A DNA stretch of 64,000 nt, from the NCBI GenBank assembly GCA_032690845.1, contig CM064426.1, positions 68,188,403 to 68,252,402 of the forward strand, read 5' to 3'. Numbering within the stretch: the first letter of the stretch is position 1; each line of letters starts with the position of its first letter. A model generated the notes under the pieces. That model did not search any database and was not told where the DNA came from. It was given only the letters and a program-made list of their open reading frames with translations. The stretch comes from Eleusine coracana subsp. coracana. Its lineage: Eukaryota > Streptophyta > Magnoliopsida > Poales > Poaceae. This document shows positions 34,533 through 44,760 of the stretch, piece after piece. The position numbers and the translations under genes are program-made.

Positions 34533-34899
34533 CATAGTACATCTACATTCATCAAAAACAGAAAGCTTACAATTCTTCAGAGAAGTAGAAAATTCAGAAC
34601 TTAAGATCCCTGATGAATCACAACTTCTTCTTTTTGCCGGACTTCTTCAGTAGTCCAAGCTGCCCCCGTTCTCTCTTGCTTTGCCATTTTACCTATTTGT
34701 TGTATGCTAGTGAAAGAAAGAAATTAGCAATACTCAGTGATGTGATGCTGTGTTGAATTGAATCATCCATTGGAATCTGAGCTGTAATTATTCTTACTCT
34801 TACCATCTTTTATTGCAAAACTGATTACTGAACCATCTAATTCAATTTTGCATTGTTTTTAAAAAACCAGCAGTGTTCAGCTTATCATGCTGATGCACA

Positions 34900-35020
34900 T
34901 AGAAAGTCCTTGACAAACTCCCGGGGCCGGCTGACGGCTACCAACAACGGTGTGGCCATCGGTATGGTCAGCCCCACAAATCTCCAACGTCCCACTCGAA
35001 GCAGCACCGTGGTTAGCAGT
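34900..35020 (-). pseudogene. Short P450-related remnant
   Basis: On the - strand the sequence encodes a 'PREFVKD'-like end and a preceding 'ACE/ADHTDG' region. The run actcccggggccgg with 'ggccat(c/t)ggtatggtc' is shared with 53354-53377, where it follows a recognisable P450 PERF motif. Only about 120 bp remain, so the identification depends on that homology. Confidence 0.4.
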
Positions 35021-35146
35021 ATCTACATATATACATGGAGGTTAACTACATATAGCTAATAGCTTTTGTAGTTGGTTTTGATTTCTGTAAAATTGCTAAA
35101 CTGGCAACCCCATTACCGTTTGGATGCAAATAGAGTGCGTACGTTC

Positions 35147-35420
35147 AGTGACGGAGCTTGACCAATGATCTAGCGGGGCCAAGCCACAAAGCAAATTTGA
35201 AAATGTTCAAGTGCAAAGACATAACATGAACATATGGGTATATAGAATGATTCTATAGCCATTAAAGATTAGTCATCCATAGTTTGAGTATTAGAATTTA
35301 AAATACATTTTCTGCTGAAATTAGTATATTGGACTACATGGGCTGCTTAAGAAGCAATATTTTTTTTTTAACAAAAGGTTGGGTGGCCACGGCCCAGGTT
35401 GGCCGCCAAGCTCCGTCAGT
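35147..35420. mobile_element. Small TIR element (274 bp), superfamily unresolved
   Basis: Terminal inverted repeats agtgacggagcttg and caagctccgtcagt. The flanking direct repeat is gcgtacgttc / gcgtacgtac (9 of 10 identical; 35137-35146 and 35421-35430). The target length suggests a Mutator-like element, but 8-10 bp leaves hAT possible. No coding capacity. Confidence 0.7.
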
Positions 35421-35784
35421 GCGTACGTACAAAGCCAAGCCAAGACTGCAGTAGGGGTGTAACTTGACCGGATGGCTTGAACTTATTCAGTGTCCAGAAA
35501 ATATATACTATATATCGAAAGAGGGAAAACCAAGACCTGGTGGGGCACCATGAGACTTGATGAAGCCTAAAATGTCAACTATCTTATATTTACTAATTGG
35601 AGACTTCTTTTAAGGTCTCCACATTAATCAGATGAAAATCCTAAAAATTCTCATAAAAATGAAAAACATCTGATCATTGAATCGATTACTTGATTATTAA
35701 TAACCATTAGATCTAACATGGCTTAAATTACCCACCTATGCCATTATGAAATTATCCACATGTGCGGTTAGAAATTTCCTAAGA

Positions 35785-36144
35785 GAAAAAAAAGGAAACA
35801 TCAGATATTATTCTTAAATAACCTTTTCTCTCTAAAGTACTCCAGACAGTTTTTCTTTCCTGTACACACGTATTTGAGGCTTTGTTCACATACCCTAGCA
35901 GCCCCGGCGGCGCCGGCGCTACCCACGTACAGGACTTTGCTATATTCCGGTCACCGTAAATCTCCAACCTTCCTGTCACTTTGTTTATAGAAATGTCCGA
36001 ACACTGGTTAAATCTATTTTCGTCCAGCGAACACCAGCACGTGGGAACGTGGTTTGCTGCGGGAGAGAAAAAGTGAAGCAGGATAGGCAGGATTGAATGA
36101 TTATGATTCCAGGAAAGTCTATAGAACATACTAGCTGGGACCAC
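35785..36144 (-). other. Unidentified exon-like patch in H2
   Basis: An open frame of about 120 codons on the - strand includes VTGRLEIYGDRNIAKSCTW and VAPAPPGLLGYVNKASN. Its middle is GC-rich (ccccggcggcgccggcg) and stands out from the AT-rich surroundings. It could be a captured gene fragment. No family recognised. Confidence 0.3.
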
Positions 36145-36339
36145 GCTGACATCATCATCTTCTTCAACTAAGAAAATACGTCCAAATCAAAAACCAAATT
36201 CACCATTGTGTTTCTCGTGATGAGATCTTTAAAACTAGACTCGACTTTCTTATATTTTAATAACCTTTTAAAAATAAAAAAAATGATGAAGCAACAATCA
36301 TATTTCATCATCCAAAACAATAATTTCTTTACTTCTTTT

Positions 36340-38350
36340 AGTGATTTGGATGGCTCAATATATGTTTTGTTATGTTGTCTCAACATGTGGCCAAAGGGTG
36401 AATCAATATTTCTTGATTCTATTTTTTAACATTTATTTTCTTAATTTTTTTTTGTTGTTTCAACATTTTTCTCAATATTGTGTTTTGTCATTCCAACATT
36501 TTGTTTTCTTACTTTGTCTCTACCAGTCAACATTGTAATCTCTTGTATCAACAAGTCAATATTGTAATCTCTTATATCAACAATCATTATCTGTTATTGT
36601 TCTAACACGTAACCAGACAGCAAACTGTCAACTCAATATTTTTGGACTTTAATTTATGTCATGTCAATACTTTTCTTTACTTCTTTTAATAATTTTATTG
36701 CGGTAATATCTTTTTAGTTTTGTTGTCCAGGGCTAATTGTGAATCAACATTTCTTAATCCTAGTTTACCAAAATTTGTTTCCTTAATTTTTTTTGTTCTA
36801 ACATTGTTTCTCAATTTTGTGTTTCGTCGTTCCAATATTTTTTTCTTACTTTTTGTCTCCGTAAACCAACAATGGGATCCCTTGTTTCGACATCCTTCAA
36901 TTTTTCTTGTCCTATCACATGGTCTATTGCCACATCCATGACTCAACATTTGGTTTACTATAGATTTTGCTATACCAATATTTTTTTCCTACTTTTCTTA
37001 ATGATTTGATTGACTCAACATCTTTTTAGTTTTGTTGTCCCAATATATTTCCTAATGGTTAATTATTTTTTTTATATTTATTTCCTTACTTCTGTGTTTT
37101 TTACCAACAATTTTCTCAGCTTTGTGTTTAACTCACTATTTTCTCGACTTTAGATTTTGTTGTACCAACAATTTTTTTAGTTTTCTTTATGATTTAGTTG
37201 GCTCAACATCTTTTTAGTTTTGTTTTCCCAACATATTACCTAATCGTGAACCAATATTTTTTGATTATATTTTTCTGAATATTTTTTTCTTACTTCATTT
37301 GTTACAATTTTTTTCTCTGCCCTATGTTTCGTCATTCCAACATTTTTTCTTACTTTTGTACACCGGTCAATATTATGATCTCTTGTATCAACATCCTTCA
37401 CTTTTTGTTGTGCCACCACATGGCCTAACGACAAACTGATGACTTAATATTTTATTAATTTTAATTTTTTATACCAACTTTTTTCTTTACTTCTTTTAAT
37501 GATATGGTTGGTTCAGCATATTCTAATTTGTTGTCCCAATATGTGGGCTAACGATGAATCAACATTCTTGATTCTATTTTGTCAACATTTGTTACCTTAC
37601 TTTTTTTTATTGTTCAAACATTTTTATTGTCCGGACACGTAGCATATGGTTGTTGTCTAAGAGCATCAACGTCAATCAATATTTGTTATTCCAATATTTT
37701 CTTCATCTTTTGTTTTTGTTGTAGCAACATTTTTTTCCTGTATTTACTTTTTGTTGTTCGAATATTTTTGTTATCGTTTTTGTCATTGTAATATTTCCGT
37801 TCCTCGCTTCTCTCGACGATGATTAAACATTATTTTTTATAGCTTTATCTCTTTTATCCTATATTCATTTTTTGTTGTTCCAACATTTAGCCTCAACCAC
37901 ATTTTGTTGTCTCAATATTTTCTTTTTCAATTCTCTTTGTTGTCTCAACATTTAACCTCATCGACACACTGATGGCTAAACATTTTCTTTTACTTCTCTT
38001 CATGATGACTACACACTATGTTTCGTAACCTAATAAATACACCAATGAGTCAATATGTTTTAATAATTTGTTTCTCATTTTATATTTTGTTGTTCCAATA
38101 TTTTTTCCTCAAGTTGGTATTTTTGTTGCCATAACATTTTTTTTCTCAGCAGTCTCCGCATACTAACAACAACCACCAATTTTTATTGTCCCAACACATA
38201 ACCTAAATGACATATCGATAGATCAACATTTTCTTCATAGTTTCTTTCTTACTTCTCTTGACAATCACTCAACACTATGTTTCGTAGCCTCAATAATTTT
38301 CTCAATTTTTTCCATATTCATTTTATGTTGTTTGAACATTTTTCTCATCT
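36340..38350 (+). repeat. Degenerate satellite-like array, about 300-bp monomers
   Basis: Recurring landmark 'tgattt(g/a)(g/a)tTGGCTCAACAT(C)TTTTTAGTTTTGTTGTCCCAA' at about 36346, 36697, 37004, 37190 and 37499. Between them are repeated phrases such as ttgttgttccaacattttt, 'atgatctcttgtatcaacatcc' and 'ggcctaacgatgaatcaac'. Spacing is 190-350 bp with much internal divergence and indels. It is T-rich on this strand and non-coding. Confidence 0.75.
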
Positions 38351-40300
38351 TTTTGTTTTTGTTTTTTGTTGTTTCAAGAATTTGTATAGTTTAGTTTGCC
38401 AAGCATTTATACAATTTAGTGTGCCAACTAATTTGAGAATTTAGTGTGCCAAGCATTTGCAGAATTTAGTGTTTTTTTTGCCACATGGTTTGGGCCCTTA
38501 TAATCCAACATCTTCTCCTTTGATGATAGAAATTGGTGGCTCATCAGAGAATTTAGTGTGTCAAATATTTGTAGAACTTAATGTGCCAAGCATTTATAGA
38601 ATTTAGTGTTCCAAGATTTGTAGAATTTAGTGTGTCAACCAATTAGAGAATTTAGTATATCAAACATTTGGAGAATTTAGTGTGTCGAGCATTTGGAGAA
38701 TTTAGTGTTTATTATCACATGGTTTGGGCCCTTACAATCTAACATTTTCTCCTTTTAATGATAGAAATTGGTGGTTTGTCAGAGAATTTAGTATGCCAAG
38801 TATTTATAAAATTTAGTGTGCCAACCGAGAATTTAGTGTGTCAACCAATTGGTAAATTTAGTGTGTCAAACATTTGGAGAATTTAGTGTTTATTACCACA
38901 TGGTTTGGGCCCTTATATTCCAATATTTTCTCCTTTTGATGATAGTAATTGGTGGCTTGTCAGAGAATTTAGTGTGCCAAACATTTGTAGAATTTAGTGT
39001 GGTAAGCATTTATAGAATTTAGTGTGCTAATCATTTATAGAATTTAGTGTGCCAAGTATTTAGAGAATTTAGTTTGCCAAGTATTTGTAGTATTTAGTAT
39101 TTATTGCCACATGGTTTATACCCTTATAATCCAACATCTTCTTCTTTGATGATAGAAATTAGCAGCTTGTCGAAAAATTTAGTGTGGCAAGCATTTGTAG
39201 AATTTTGTGTGCCAAATATTTCTATAATTTAGTGTGTCAAACATTTATAGAATTTAGTGTGCAAACCAAATTGAGAATTTAGTGTGCCAAGTATTTAAAG
39301 AATTTAATATTTATTGCCACATAGTTTGGACCCTTATAATACAATATCTTCTCCTTCAATGGTAAAAATTGGTGGCCCGTTAGAGAATTTAGTGTGTGAA
39401 GCATTTATAGAATTTAGTATGTCAAGAATTTGTAGAATTTAGTGTGCCAACCAATTTGAGAATTTAGTGTGCCAAGTATTTAAAGAATTTTGTGTCTATT
39501 GCCACATGGTTTGGACCCTTATAATCCAACATCTTCTCATTTGATGATAGAAATTGTGGCTTATCAGAGAATAACATTTATAGAATTTAGTGTGCCAAGC
39601 ATTTGTAGAATTTAGTGTGCTAATCAATTGAAGAATTTAGTATGCCAAGCATTTGAAGAATTTAGTTTGCCAAGTATTTGTAGAATTTAGTGTGCCAAGG
39701 AGTTGTAGAATTTAGTGTGTTAAGGGGTTGAAGAATTTAGTGTGTCAAGGAGTTAGATAATTTAGTGTATTAAGAAGTTGGAGAATTTAATGTGCAAAAA
39801 ATTTATAGAATTTAGTGTGCAAAGGAGTTATAGAATTTATTATTTATTGCTATATGGTTTGGGCCCTAAAATTCAATATCGTCTCCTACGGTGATAGAAA
39901 TTGTCAGCTCATTGGAGAATTTAGTGTGCAAAGGAGTTGGAGAATTCAGTGTGTCAAGGAGTTGAAGAATTTAGTGTGCAGAGATTTTTGTAAAATTTAG
40001 TGTGCAAAGAAGTTGTAGAATTTAGTTTTTGTTATCACATGGTTTTGATGCTAGAATCCAACATCGTCTCCTACTGTGATAGAAATTATCGGCTCATTGG
40101 AGAATTTAGTATACAAAACATTTGAAAAATTTAGTGTGCAAAGCATTTGAAGAGTTTAGTGTGCAAAGCATTTCGAGATTTTAGTGTGCAAAGGTTTTTT
40201 AAGAATTAAGTGTTCAAAAAAGTTGTAGAATTTAGTGTGTAAAGCATTTCGAGAATTTATTCACCATATGTTTTGGGCCCTAAAATCCAACATCGTCTCC
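38351..40300 (+). repeat. 25-bp minisatellite with higher-order structure
   Basis: Several dozen copies of a unit close to gaatttagtgtgccaag + catttgta, each 22-27 bp. At intervals of about 180-230 bp (355 once) the array is broken by a conserved spacer, 'ttattgccacatggtttgggcccttataatccaacatcttctcc..gatgatagaaattggtgg'. The cacatgg of this spacer lies near 38482, 38716, 38897, 39108, 39318, 39503, 39851, 40036 and 40262. The result is a higher-order repeat made of minisatellite plus spacer. In-frame stops occur in every unit, so it is not coding. Confidence 0.92.
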
Positions 40301-40780
40301 TATGATTATTCATTTTTTGTTGTTCCAATATTTTTCTCATCTTTTTGTTTTTATTGTAGCAATATTTTTTTCCTATATTCACTTTTTGTTATTCCAACAT
40401 TTTTGTTTTCTTTTTTTTTTCATTGTAACATTTTTGTTCCTCGCTCCTCTTGATGGTGACTAAACATTATGTTTTATATATTTATCTATTTTCTCTATAT
40501 TTCTTTTTTGTTATTCTAACATTTCACTCATCTAATTATTTTTATTGTTGCAACATTTTTTATATGGTTGTCGTTTAAGAGCATCAATGTCAACTAAATT
40601 TTGTTGTTCAATATGTAGCCTATTGATTAAATATTTTCTTTTCTTACTACTCTTGATGATGATTCAACACTATGTTTCATTGTTTTATAAAAAAAAATCA
40701 TTTTTTATTGTTCCAACATTTTCCTCATCTTTTATTTTCATTATAGTAGTGTTTTTTTATGTCCAACATAAAGGGTGGAC
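40301..40780 (+). repeat. Right arm of the T-rich satellite-like array
   Basis: The phrases of 36340-38350 resume here (tttttgttgttccaatattt, 'ctcatctttttgtttttattgtagcaa'). They match the sequence just left of the minisatellite (38325-38385), so the 25-bp array is embedded within the older array. Confidence 0.75.
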
Positions 40781-41603
40781 ACTGATATAGAATAGGCGTG
40801 TGAGAAGAAGAAGCATGCAACTCGACGCAGAAAGAATATTTTTTATTATAATATTTTATCATCTTTTGATGATCCAACATTGGTCAATATAATTTTGTTA
40901 CGTTAATATGATGTTCAAGAATTTTTTCTAATTCATGATGTTTAAAGTATTTTTTTAAATATAAATGTTTAAAGTATTACTTACCAATTTTTATTTATAT
41001 ATTCATAAGTAGACATATATTGCTTGTGGTGTGATCAAACGGTCCAACAATTCTCGAGAAAACATGAATGAGTCAGAAAATATTATAATAAAGGAGGACG
41101 AATTGTATGGTGTAAAATCTAATTAAAAAGAAAAATAGCTTCTCATAATGAAGAATAAAGAAGAAGTGATTGGTAAAAAAAATTATTGTTTAAAAAGTTC
41201 GCTCAGGAGTAAGAAGCTCATCATCGCGGACTGAAAATAAAAAAGTCAGGCCGAAAGAAGAAAGTCTTATTCATGCGCGTGAACGATATATCGCTTCGTA
41301 CGAAAAAGCTACGGCCTCGTGCCTGCCAGCTATCCTTCATACCTAAGAGTGACCGAAACAATCCTATGTTCTGATCGACCGGAAGCTAGTCGCCCCCCAC
41401 GTACAGGCCCGTACAATAGCAGGTTCAGAGTGATCGATAGAACCAGGCCTCCAAATTCGTAGGGCCCCTAAATTTTGATATTTAATTAGTGTATTAGGCC
41501 CAACAAAATATAACTTAGAATTGGTCCATATCAAGCCCTCTAATTACTGCACCGTGATTCCTAATTCTCTAATCCTACGAACAGATCGTTGATCGTAGTG
41601 GCT
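40781..41603. other. AT-rich DNA in H2, nothing recognised
   Basis: No gene, repeat or element was identified between the arrays and the hAT. A slightly GC-richer patch at 41270-41420 has no sustained open frame. Confidence 0.5.
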
Positions 41604-42153
41604 AGAGTTGGCCAAACGGGCGGCCCAGTACGGCACGGCCTAGGCCCTAATTAGTCCGGCACGTTTAATTACGGGTCAAAACAGCACATGAGCCATTTTG
41701 GGCCGTGCCGAGGTAGTCCATGGGCTTGGCTGCCAACCCATGGCACGGCACAAAATCATTAAATGTGCCGGACCAGTCCGTTTGGCCCACTAGAATGAAG
41801 GCCTATTATAGCCTATTTGTCATATTCTGCTTTTAAATGCTAAAATAGAGAGAAAAACCAATGTAGGAGTGGAGATTTGAACTAGAAACCTTGTAGAATT
41901 GAACCAATTGCCTTACCACTAGGCCATAATAGCTCTTTGTTTATAGTAGAAATAAAAATCTATTTATTATTTTACTAAACGTGCTGTGCCGGGCCGGCCT
42001 TCGGACCGCTTCCTCGGCCCAAGCACAGCCCTTACCATAGGGCCGTGCTGACACGGAACTTAAATTCAATGGGCTGTGCCGAGCTCGTACCGTGCTTTTT
42101 TTTTTCAGGGCTTTGTGTCGGCCCACTAAGTCCGGCCCGTTTGGACAGCTCTA
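41604..42153. mobile_element. Non-autonomous hAT-like element 2 (550 bp)
   Basis: Ends tagagttggccaaacgggc and gcccgtttggacagctcta form imperfect inverted repeats. The flanking 8-bp repeat is gtagtggc / gtcgtgcc (6 of 8). The interior has the same 'cggcacggcc', 'gggccgtgccg' and 'ccggcccg' GC motifs and AT-rich core as 21015-21530. No transposase. Confidence 0.75.
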
Positions 42154-42979
42154 GTCGTGCCTACTATTTTGTTTCATCTCCCCGCCGCCTTGCCTCCTGA
42201 AATATCCAATCTGCCGGTGGGTGAGGGTGAGTCCAAGATTTTTTTTTTCTTCTACTGATCGTGAGTCCCTATCTCTCTCTCACCATACTAATTGGCGGCA
42301 CATAACACCAGGCATGAATCAAGATTACAGTGGCATAGTACAGACAGGCCTGATCGTGTGGACTCCCAATTTTTTTCTAACTCTACACATCACATCTAGG
42401 TAACTAGCTTTGATCACAAACTGAATTTTCATCTTAGTCTAGAACAAACATTTGTTAATTAGTTTTGTTCTTGTAAAACAGAGAGGTGTTTTTGTATTGC
42501 TCATGTCTTCTAGAGCTAGAAAAAATATGAGTCTAGGAGTGAAAATACAAGAAGAAACAAAGACTTGAAGTATTTTATTTCAAAGAATACTAGAAGGATG
42601 ATGCTTTTTAGTAAAAGATGATAATGTCGATAAAAAAATATGAGATTTTCACCATTTGTTGTTTCAGCAAGAATATCAATTATCTTAGCATTAGTATTCT
42701 AGATTGAAAAAATCAGTTATATAATAAAATTAAATTTTAGTTATTTAACTGTTTTTTGAACCAAGGCCTCCAAAACTCCCGTACGGCCCTGCCCTGCCCA
42801 CGTACATGGCTATGGTCTTGACGCAGTTGGTCGATGCTTCCAGTAAGAGCGCCTCGCTGGCCAGTAGAAGCAAGCCACTCAGGTTCGGTCTCCAAAAGAT
42901 GTGTTATGTGTACGTATGAACAATGCCTGATTTGCTATACTACACCTAGAGATATCCTCTATGACATCAGCAGCGCATA
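42154..42979. other. AT-rich DNA in H2, nothing recognised
   Basis: No supported gene. The sequence 'aggcctcc(a)aaa(t/c)tc' occurs at 41448 and 42763 as a short repeat flanking the hAT region; its meaning is unknown. Confidence 0.45.
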
Positions 42980-43461
42980 ACACACTTCGTCTTTGTGCAG
43001 CGAGCCAGCGACCATGGCGGCATTAGCGGTCAGCTGCACGGCAATCAGCATGGCCACCGTGACTAGCACCTCTAGGGGTAACACCATCTCATGCTATGTA
43101 TCGATCTTTTGGTATGTGTGCTGGCCATGAAGAAGGGTGTTGGGCCTTCCTGACGGTGGCTGCCATGCCGGTGGTGTGCTCAAGGAACATGCATAGCTTC
43201 ACAACACAGCACCTGCCAGGCAACACCGCGAATCGCCGGCAGCAACTCAAGCCAATGGATCCAGACTCCAGTGCACGGCGAAGCTATGTTGTTTCAATAA
43301 TGGGGCTCATGGTGAGTCACTTAGCCAATGTTTGCGTAGCATTGAAAGATCCGGCCAGCTCCATGTCAAAGATCCATGATGAATGGATGTTTGGCGGAGA
43401 AAATTGGAAAAAGTCAAGAGGAAAATACATAGGACTTCATATATTGGTAATACATATTTAA
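42980..43461 (+). other. GC-rich gene-like patch in H2, unidentified
   Basis: From atg at 43014 one frame reads MAALAVSCTAISMATVTSTS, like the start of a plastid transit peptide. An overlapping frame (43096-43461) stays open for 121 codons, including HLPGNTANRRQQLKPMDP. Neither matches a family I know. The composition contrast and the Helitron setting suggest a captured, frameshifted host exon. Confidence 0.35.
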
Positions 43462-44293
43462 TTAGTTTGTTGTTCATTAGGCCATTACATGATCAAGCTG
43501 CAAGACTAAAAGATGTGGCATTGAAGATTCCACATCTGACTTTTTTTCCTATTCAAAGAATGTGGCAACGAGTATACAGGTACGGTGTACTTCTTCAAAT
43601 GCATAACATTACGATGATAAAAAAAAATCCCTAAATAAAGGAATTTTATTATGGCACTATTCAAATGCACATCACATATTTGAGGCAATTGGTGAACACA
43701 TACGGGTCCAATACAGAATTTAAATTACTATTGTTTTTAGATTAATAAATGAATCTACCACCTAAGTAAATTGAGCTTTCGAATATTCAAATTTTAGAGA
43801 ATTTGTGTAACTCTTACAACATGATTGGGCTATCTTATACTGTGTTTAATTTGTTACAAAAAAGGGATAAACTTTACTTTTTCTTACAACAAATGATTTA
43901 GGGTCAAATATAAAAAGAATTGTGCTATGACCATTCTAAGCTACACCGTGTATTATGGTTGTGTAGGTCGTAATCACTAATATCTATTTCATCACAAAAT
44001 TTTTTATTAAGGTTATTACAGCATAAGGAATAAAAATTATAAAGGTAGACAACACTAATAGAAAATAACTATAGCAAGTACATATATAGAGATAACTTTT
44101 GCAGCATGTATTGATGTATTGTAAATAGAAAGATGTTTCATTTACGATTCCATATGCACATGTCGACATATTAGAATATGGAAACATGGACAAATCCAGC
44201 ATTCCAGCTTCAAATTTTTATGTTTGATGCAAGTAATATTGTCATAACATGGACAACAAAAAGTGTGCAGAGCATATATAAATAGAAAGAAGC

Positions 44294-44295
<2 letters not shown>
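43462..44295. other. AT-rich DNA at the H2 3' side, nothing recognised
   Basis: No gene or element was identified. Short open frames only. Confidence 0.5.

Positions 44296-44331
<36 letters not shown>
44296..44331 (+). repeat. (GA)n microsatellite
   Basis: About 17 uninterrupted GA dinucleotides. Confidence 0.98.
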
Positions 44332-44335
<4 letters not shown>

Positions 44336-44498
44336 AATTTCCCATGGCACAGAAAAAAGTCACTAATTGTAGAAAATATTTTCTGATAATACAAAATAAA
44401 AATTAACATATTGGCTCATGTATATATATGAAAAGAATTATGCTATAGCTATGCTATAAAAGTACTAGCCCGTGCAGGCGCACGGGTTGATGGACTAG

Positions 44499-44760
44499 TA
44501 TATGAAATGGGTAGTCCATATTATCACTGCCCAAACGTCAACATTGAAACATAAGTTTTAAACGGCCGGCTATTAGAGTGGAAATTATTTAAATGGCCGG
44601 CTGTCCGCCGGCAACAATTGGCACTATATTATCAAAAGAGGGAAAACCAAGTCCCAGCGATTCAAACGGTCAAGTATCTCTTAGTTATAACTGTCAAGTC
44701 ATTGCAGGTGCGTTACTCGTGAGTATATGTTTCACAGGCAAAATTTGTTGTTCGTCCACC
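44499..44760 (+). promoter_or_regulatory. Leader of RLP-C
   Basis: Lies between the Helitron end and the RLP-C start. Contains the shared leader segment (tagttataact ... gtcattgcag, 44681-44707) and 'gagtatatgtttcacaggcaaaatttgttgttcgtcca', as before RLP-B and RLP-D. The H2 insertion removed or displaced whatever lay further upstream. Confidence 0.5.

Larger units (their letters stand above)
32857..34537. repeat. 5-bp target-site duplication of the small LTR element
   Basis: catag at 32857-32861 and 34533-34537 brackets the element. After removal, the flanks join into the continuous block 'delta' sequence seen in other units ('gattcacatag' followed by 'tacatctacattcatcaa'). Confidence 0.85.
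34538..35581. other. End of block 'delta', P450-like scrap and flank of H2
   Basis: 34538-34660 completes block 'delta'. 34905-35020 is a P450-related scrap shared with 53350-53400 (see entry). 35147-35420 is a TIR element. 35431-35581 is AT-rich with nothing recognised. Confidence 0.5.
35582..44498 (+). mobile_element. Non-autonomous Helitron H2 (8.9 kb)
   Basis: The 5' end TCTTATATTTACTAATTGG begins after A35581. The 3' end has a perfect hairpin (agcccgtgc/gcacgggtt, 44466-44488), a short spacer, CTAG (44495-44498) and then host T. It holds no Rep/helicase. Contents in order are a GC-rich exon-like patch (35880-35930), a large compound tandem array (36340-40780), a hAT (41604-42153), a GC-rich gene-like patch (42980-43461) and a (GA)n. 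Assigning both ends to one element is inference: two Helitrons, or an unrelated block between them, would also fit. Confidence 0.6.

Noticed and set aside
38351..40300. CRISPR-like appearance of regularly spaced repeats
   Set aside because: Units are directly adjacent and degenerate, the spacers are the same sequence each time rather than unique, and the context is plant nuclear DNA with no cas genes. It is a minisatellite.
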